Origin: Streptomyces flaveolus
GTDB lineage: Bacteria; Actinomycetota; Actinomycetes; Streptomycetales; Streptomycetaceae
Length of the DNA: 64,000 nucleotides
Assembly (NCBI RefSeq): GCF_000716535.1
Contig: NZ_JNWV01000019.1
Coordinates: 62,001 to 126,000 of the forward strand
Reading direction: 5' to 3'
Shown: piece by piece, positions 60,344 through 64,000 of the stretch
How positions within the stretch are numbered: the stretch's first letter is position 1
Layout of the letters: each line of letters opens with the position of its first letter
Made by a program: the position numbers and the translations under genes
The notes under the pieces: generated by a model
The model's database searches: none
Seen by the model: the letters and a program-made list of their open reading frames with translations, nothing else
What the model was told of the DNA's origin: nothing

Positions 60344-63300
60344 ATGGGAACGCGCGTGGAAGCGGACCGGGAGTTCTGGAGCCGTGTGCTGACCGCAGGC
60401 GGCAGCACCGCGGTACCGCGGTGGGTCCAGGAGCCGGTTCCGGGAGTGTCGGAGCAGGAGACACCGGTCCCGGACGACGTGGTGACCTCGGTACGCGCAC
60501 TGGTGCGGCGGTCGGGGCTGCCCCTGAGCGCGCTGCTGCTGGCGGCGCACGCCAAGGTGCTGGCCGCGCTGTCCGGCGAGCGGGAGATCGTGACGGGCTA
60601 CGCCGCCGGAGTGCGGGGCGAGCCGCTGCCGTGCCGGCTGACCGTGCCCCCGGGGTCCTGGCGGGCGCTGGTGTCGGCCGCCGAGCGCGCCGAGGCGGAG
60701 GTCCTGGAACACCGGGAGTTCCCGGTGGCCAAGCTGCGGCGGGAGCTGGGGCTGACCGAGCCGTCGTACGAGGTGGTGTTCGGCGCCATGGGTGCCGAGG
60801 AGGACCACGCCGACGACGGTGTGCTGCACGTGCGCTGGTGCGACCGGGGCGGCCGGCTGACGCTGCGCCTGCGGCACCGCACCGATGTGCTCGACGCCGG
60901 GAGCGCGGAGCGGATCGGCGGCTACCACCTGAAGGCGCTGCGGCTGCTGGCGGCCGATCCGGACGCCGAGCACGCCCAGCAGAGCCTGCTGTCGGCCGAG
61001 GAGGTCCGGGAGCAGCTGGAAGGGCTGGCGGGGCCGCCCCGGGCGCTGCCGGACGCACGCGCGCACGAACTGTTCGAGCGGCGGGTGCGGGCGCATCCGG
61101 AGGCGGTCGCCGCGGTGCACGACGGGCGGGAGTGGACGTACGGGGAACTGAACGCGCGCGCCAACCGGCTGGCCCGGGCGCTGCTGGTCCGCGGGCTGGG
61201 CCGGGAGGACGTGGTCGCCGTCGTCACCGAACGGAACCTCGACTGGCTGGCGGCGACGCTGGCGGTGTTCAAGGCGGGCGGGGCCTATCTGCCGATCGAG
61301 CCGCACTTCCCGGCCGGCCGGATCGCGGCGACGCTGTCGCGGGCGGGGTGCCGGCTGGTGCTCACCGAGTCCGGCAGCACCGAGACCCTCGACCAGGCGC
61401 TGGCCACCGTACCCGGCGCCGAGAAGCTGCTGGTCGAGAGGGCGTACGCGGAACCGCACGCCGACGACGACCTCGGGGTGCGGGTCGACCCCGGTCAGCT
61501 GGCCTACATCTTCTTCACCTCCGGCTCCACCGGTGAGCCGAAGGGCGCGATGTGCGAGCACGCGGGAATGCTCAACCACCTGTTCGCGAAGATCGACGAC
61601 CTGGGGATCGGCGAGGGGTCCGTGGTGGCGCAGACCGCCCCGCAGTGCTTCGACATCTCCCTGTGGCAGCTCGTGTCCGCGCTGCTGGTCGGCGGGCGGA
61701 CCCTGCTGATCGGCCAGGACGTCGTCGTGGACGTGGAGCGGTTCGTCGACACGCTGGTGCGGGGCCAGGTCGCCGTGACCCAGCTCGTGCCCTCCTACCT
61801 GGAGGTCGTGGTCTCGTACCTGGAACAGCACCCGCGACGGTTGCCGGACCTGCGGTGGGTGTCGGTGACCGGTGAGGCGCTGAAACGGGAGCTGACGCAG
61901 CGCTGGTTCGCGCTCCAGCCGGACATCAGGCTGCTCAACGCCTACGGGCTGACGGAGACCTCGGACGACACCAACCACGAGGTCCTGGACGGCGTACCCG
62001 ACCGCGTACTGCTGGGGCGCGCGGTCAACAACGTGCGCGTGTACGTCGTGGACGAGCAGCTCGCACTGGTGCCCCTGGGCGCTCCCGGGCTCATCGCGTT
62101 CTCCGGGGTCTGTGTGGGCCGCGGGTACGTCAACGACCCCGAGCGGACCCGGGAAGCCTACCGGACGGACCCGTACCGGCCCGGGGAGCGGCTGTACCTG
62201 GGCGGTGACTGGGGGCGCTGGCACCCCGGCGGCAAGCTGGAGTTCCTCGGCCGCCGGGACAGCCAGGTCAAGATCCGCGGCTTCCGGATCGAGATCGGCG
62301 AGATCGAGAACACCCTGCTGCGGGTGGACGGGGTGCGCGACGGTGCGGTGGTCGTGGTCGAGCGGGGCGGCGGGAACACCCAGCTGATCGCGTTCCACTC
62401 CGGCCGGCGCCACGAGCCGGACGTGCTGCGCGAGGCGCTCGCGGCGGCGCTGCCCGCCTACATGGTCCCGGCGGCCTTCCACTGGCGGGAGAGCCTGCCG
62501 CTGACCGCCAACGGCAAGATCGACCGCAAGGCCCTGACCGCCGAGGCCGCGCGGACCGGCCCCGAACCCGGCGCGGCGGCCGGCGCGGACCGGGAGGCGC
62601 TCAGCCCGAGCGAGCGGCGGCTGGCGGCGGCCTGGGCCGAACTGCTGGGCGTGCCCGAGCACCGGATCGGCCGGACGGACAACTTCTTCGACTCGGGCGG
62701 CACCTCCCTGTCGGCCGTCAAGCTCAGCATCGCGCTCGACCGCGCGGTCTCCCTGCGGGACATCACCCGGCACCCCGTGCTCGCCGATCTGGCCGCCCTC
62801 CTCGACGGCGCCGCCCGGCAGCGCACGGAACTGCTCCAGCCCCTGTCGGAAGCGGACGGCGCCCCGGAGTGCGCGCTGGTCTGCTTCCCGTACGCGGGCG
62901 GCAACGCGGTGAACTACCGGCCGATGGCGGCGGCGCTGGCGGGCCGCGGTCCGGCGGTCCTCGCGGTGGACCTGCCCGGTCACGACCTGGCGGCGCACCG
63001 GGAGCCGTTCGCGTCGATCGCGGACGTCGCGGCCCAGGTCGCCGACGAGATCACGGCGCGCGGCCTGACCAGGGTCATGCTGTGGGGCCACTCGTCGGGC
63101 GCCGCACCGGCCCTGGAGACGGCCAGGACGCTCCAGGAGCGCGGTGTGCGGGTCACACGGGTGTTCCTCGGGGCGCAGCTGCTCGGCACCGCCGAGGACC
63201 GCGCCGCCGCGGTCGCCGAGCTGACGAGCCTGAGCGACGCGGAGATCGCGGCGCGGCTCACCGCGGACAGCGGCTACACCGAACTCGCCGAGCTGAACGC

Positions 63301-63601
63301 GCGGCACGCCGAGCACATCGGTGCCGCCTACCGGCACGACTGCGTGTCCGCCCACCGCTACTTCCAGGCGGTCCTTCAAGCCCCGCCGCCGGTGAGGCTG
63401 GCCGCGCCGGTCTCGGTCGTGGTCGCCGCCGACGACCCGCACACCGCCGGTCACGCCGACCACCACCGCGACTGGCTGCTCCTGGCCGAGCACGTCGATC
63501 TGCACGAGCTGGCCGACGGGGGCCACTACTTCCTCCGCACCCGCCCGGCCGAGGCCGCGCACGCCGTCCTGAGCGCGGCCGTCCCCCTGGCGTCCACCTG
63601 A
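60344..63601 (+). CDS. NRPS: truncated condensation domain - adenylation - carrier - thioesterase
   Basis: A 1085-residue NRPS, 13 bp after the previous gene. Residues 1-215 resemble only the C-terminal half of a condensation domain; the HHxxxDG half is absent. The A domain (about 235-720) has FFTSGSTGEPKGAM (A3), NAYGLTETSDDTNHEV (A5) and the NGKID lysine (A10); reading the specificity positions by eye gives DIWSSTADDK. A carrier domain follows with Ser788 (FFDSGGTSLSAV), then a thioesterase with Ser917 in GHSSG and His1061 (DGGHYF). The acidic residues of the code hint at an amine-bearing amino acid. Confidence 0.88.
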   Translation: MGTRVEADREFWSRVLTAGGSTAVPRWVQEPVPGVSEQETPVPDDVVTSVRALVRRSGLPLSALLLAAHAKVLAALSGEREIVTGYAAGVRGEPLPCRLTVPPGSWRALVSAAERAEAEVLEHREFPVAKLRRELGLTEPSYEVVFGAMGAEEDHADDGVLHVRWCDRGGRLTLRLRHRTDVLDAGSAERIGGYHLKALRLLAADPDAEHAQQSLLSAEEVREQLEGLAGPPRALPDARAHELFERRVRAHPEAVAAVHDGREWTYGELNARANRLARALLVRGLGREDVVAVVTERNLDWLAATLAVFKAGGAYLPIEPHFPAGRIAATLSRAGCRLVLTESGSTETLDQALATVPGAEKLLVERAYAEPHADDDLGVRVDPGQLAYIFFTSGSTGEPKGAMCEHAGMLNHLFAKIDDLGIGEGSVVAQTAPQCFDISLWQLVSALLVGGRTLLIGQDVVVDVERFVDTLVRGQVAVTQLVPSYLEVVVSYLEQHPRRLPDLRWVSVTGEALKRELTQRWFALQPDIRLLNAYGLTETSDDTNHEVLDGVPDRVLLGRAVNNVRVYVVDEQLALVPLGAPGLIAFSGVCVGRGYVNDPERTREAYRTDPYRPGERLYLGGDWGRWHPGGKLEFLGRRDSQVKIRGFRIEIGEIENTLLRVDGVRDGAVVVVERGGGNTQLIAFHSGRRHEPDVLREALAAALPAYMVPAAFHWRESLPLTANGKIDRKALTAEAARTGPEPGAAAGADREALSPSERRLAAAWAELLGVPEHRIGRTDNFFDSGGTSLSAVKLSIALDRAVSLRDITRHPVLADLAALLDGAARQRTELLQPLSEADGAPECALVCFPYAGGNAVNYRPMAAALAGRGPAVLAVDLPGHDLAAHREPFASIADVAAQVADEITARGLTRVMLWGHSSGAAPALETARTLQERGVRVTRVFLGAQLLGTAEDRAAAVAELTSLSDAEIAARLTADSGYTELAELNARHAEHIGAAYRHDCVSAHRYFQAVLQAPPPVRLAAPVSVVVAADDPHTAGHADHHRDWLLLAEHVDLHELADGGHYFLRTRPAEAAHAVLSAAVPLAST

Positions 63602-63641
63602 CCCGTACGCCCACGCGACGGGCGACCGAAAGGAAACCGAG

Positions 63642-64000
63642 ATGCCGTCCTCATCCCTGGCAGCGCCGCTCGACGTGGAGCTGCGGCCGGACAAACCCGC
63701 GCTGCTGCGCGTGGACCGGCCCGCCGACGTCGCGAGCTGGGCGGCCGAACACCGCGAGGCGTTGCGGGCCCAGGTCACCGAGCACGGGGCGCTGCTCGTG
63801 CGCGGGCTCGGCCTGAAGGACGCGGACCAGGTCGGTGCCGTCTTCGCACGGCTGGCCGGGACGCTCATGCCGGAGCGGGAGGCCTTCGCCCCCCGGCAGG
63901 ACCACGGGCGGGGCCTGTACTCCTCCACGCCCTGGCCGGCCAACCAGCCGATGTGCATGCACCACGAGCTGAGCTACCCGTTGGAGGTGCCCGGCCTGCT
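63642..64000 (+). CDS. TauD/SyrP-like Fe(II)/2-oxoglutarate oxygenase, C-terminus cut by window edge
   Basis: The first 119 codons. GALLVRGLGLKDADQVGAVFARL is the N-terminal region of TauD-family oxygenases, and the iron-ligand pair is His107-x-Glu109 (MCMHHELSYPLEVPG), as in SyrP-like hydroxylases found in NRPS clusters. An AAAGGAAA ribosome site precedes the ATG. It is the third gene of the biosynthetic operon and may hydroxylate the amino acid or its carrier-bound form. Confidence 0.82.
   Translation, partial: MPSSSLAAPLDVELRPDKPALLRVDRPADVASWAAEHREALRAQVTEHGALLVRGLGLKDADQVGAVFARLAGTLMPEREAFAPRQDHGRGLYSSTPWPANQPMCMHHELSYPLEVPGL

Overview
This window is actinomycete DNA, almost certainly a Streptomyces chromosome. 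It is very GC-rich, many starts are GTG, Shine-Dalgarno boxes are of the GGAGG type, and the gene content (coproporphyrin-dependent haem genes, ROK regulator between two sugar ABC operons, aconitase next to a MurA homologue) is what I remember of the conserved S. coelicolor block around SCO5998-SCO6046. That comparison is from memory, not a search.

Left part (1-14.1 kb): the end of an ABC transporter operon (permease cut by the left edge, plus ATPase), two small conserved genes (one a PTH2-type peptidyl-tRNA hydrolase), a DUF692/MNIO-family protein near a DUF4142 protein and a TIGR04222 membrane protein, a secreted tripeptidyl-peptidase-like hydrolase, hemQ-hemY (late coproporphyrin-dependent haem synthesis), a DUF4349 lipoprotein, a CoA-disulfide-reductase-like flavoprotein, and a rhomboid protease.

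Middle part (14.1-32.8 kb): hemE, a DUF3000 protein, an orphan LuxR-type response regulator with a 36-bp perfect palindrome behind it, RNase D, the fadA-fadB beta-oxidation pair, a beta-propeller-like protein, a PIN/NYN-like protein, a GT39-like membrane glycosyltransferase, an amino-acid permease, dxs, and the xylose-type ABC operon xylFGH.

Carbon-uptake part (32.8-45.9 kb): the ROK regulator rok7B7, then ngcEFG (GlcNAc/chitobiose uptake, no ATPase encoded) with a DasR-like dre site in front, then two GH92 alpha-mannosidases of different subtype that share a GACAACGTTGTC-type palindrome in their upstream regions.

Right part (45.9-57.4 kb): a compact chaperone operon (degenerate J-domain protein, DnaK, GrpE) headed by an HspR/HAIR-like repeat, a SpoIIE-type sensor phosphatase, aconitase acnA with an iron-box-like palindrome, and a MurA homologue carrying an N-terminal XRE helix-turn-helix.

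Right edge (57.7-64.0 kb): the beginning of a biosynthetic operon. It holds a carrier-protein/membrane/left-handed-helix protein related to the C-terminal part of poly-lysine synthetases but without an adenylation domain, an NRPS with half a condensation domain plus A-PCP-TE, and an Fe(II)/2-oxoglutarate oxygenase running off the edge. An 18-bp perfect palindrome sits just upstream of the first gene. This is the most likely place for an undescribed system. I saw no tRNA, rRNA, CRISPR array or insertion sequence.
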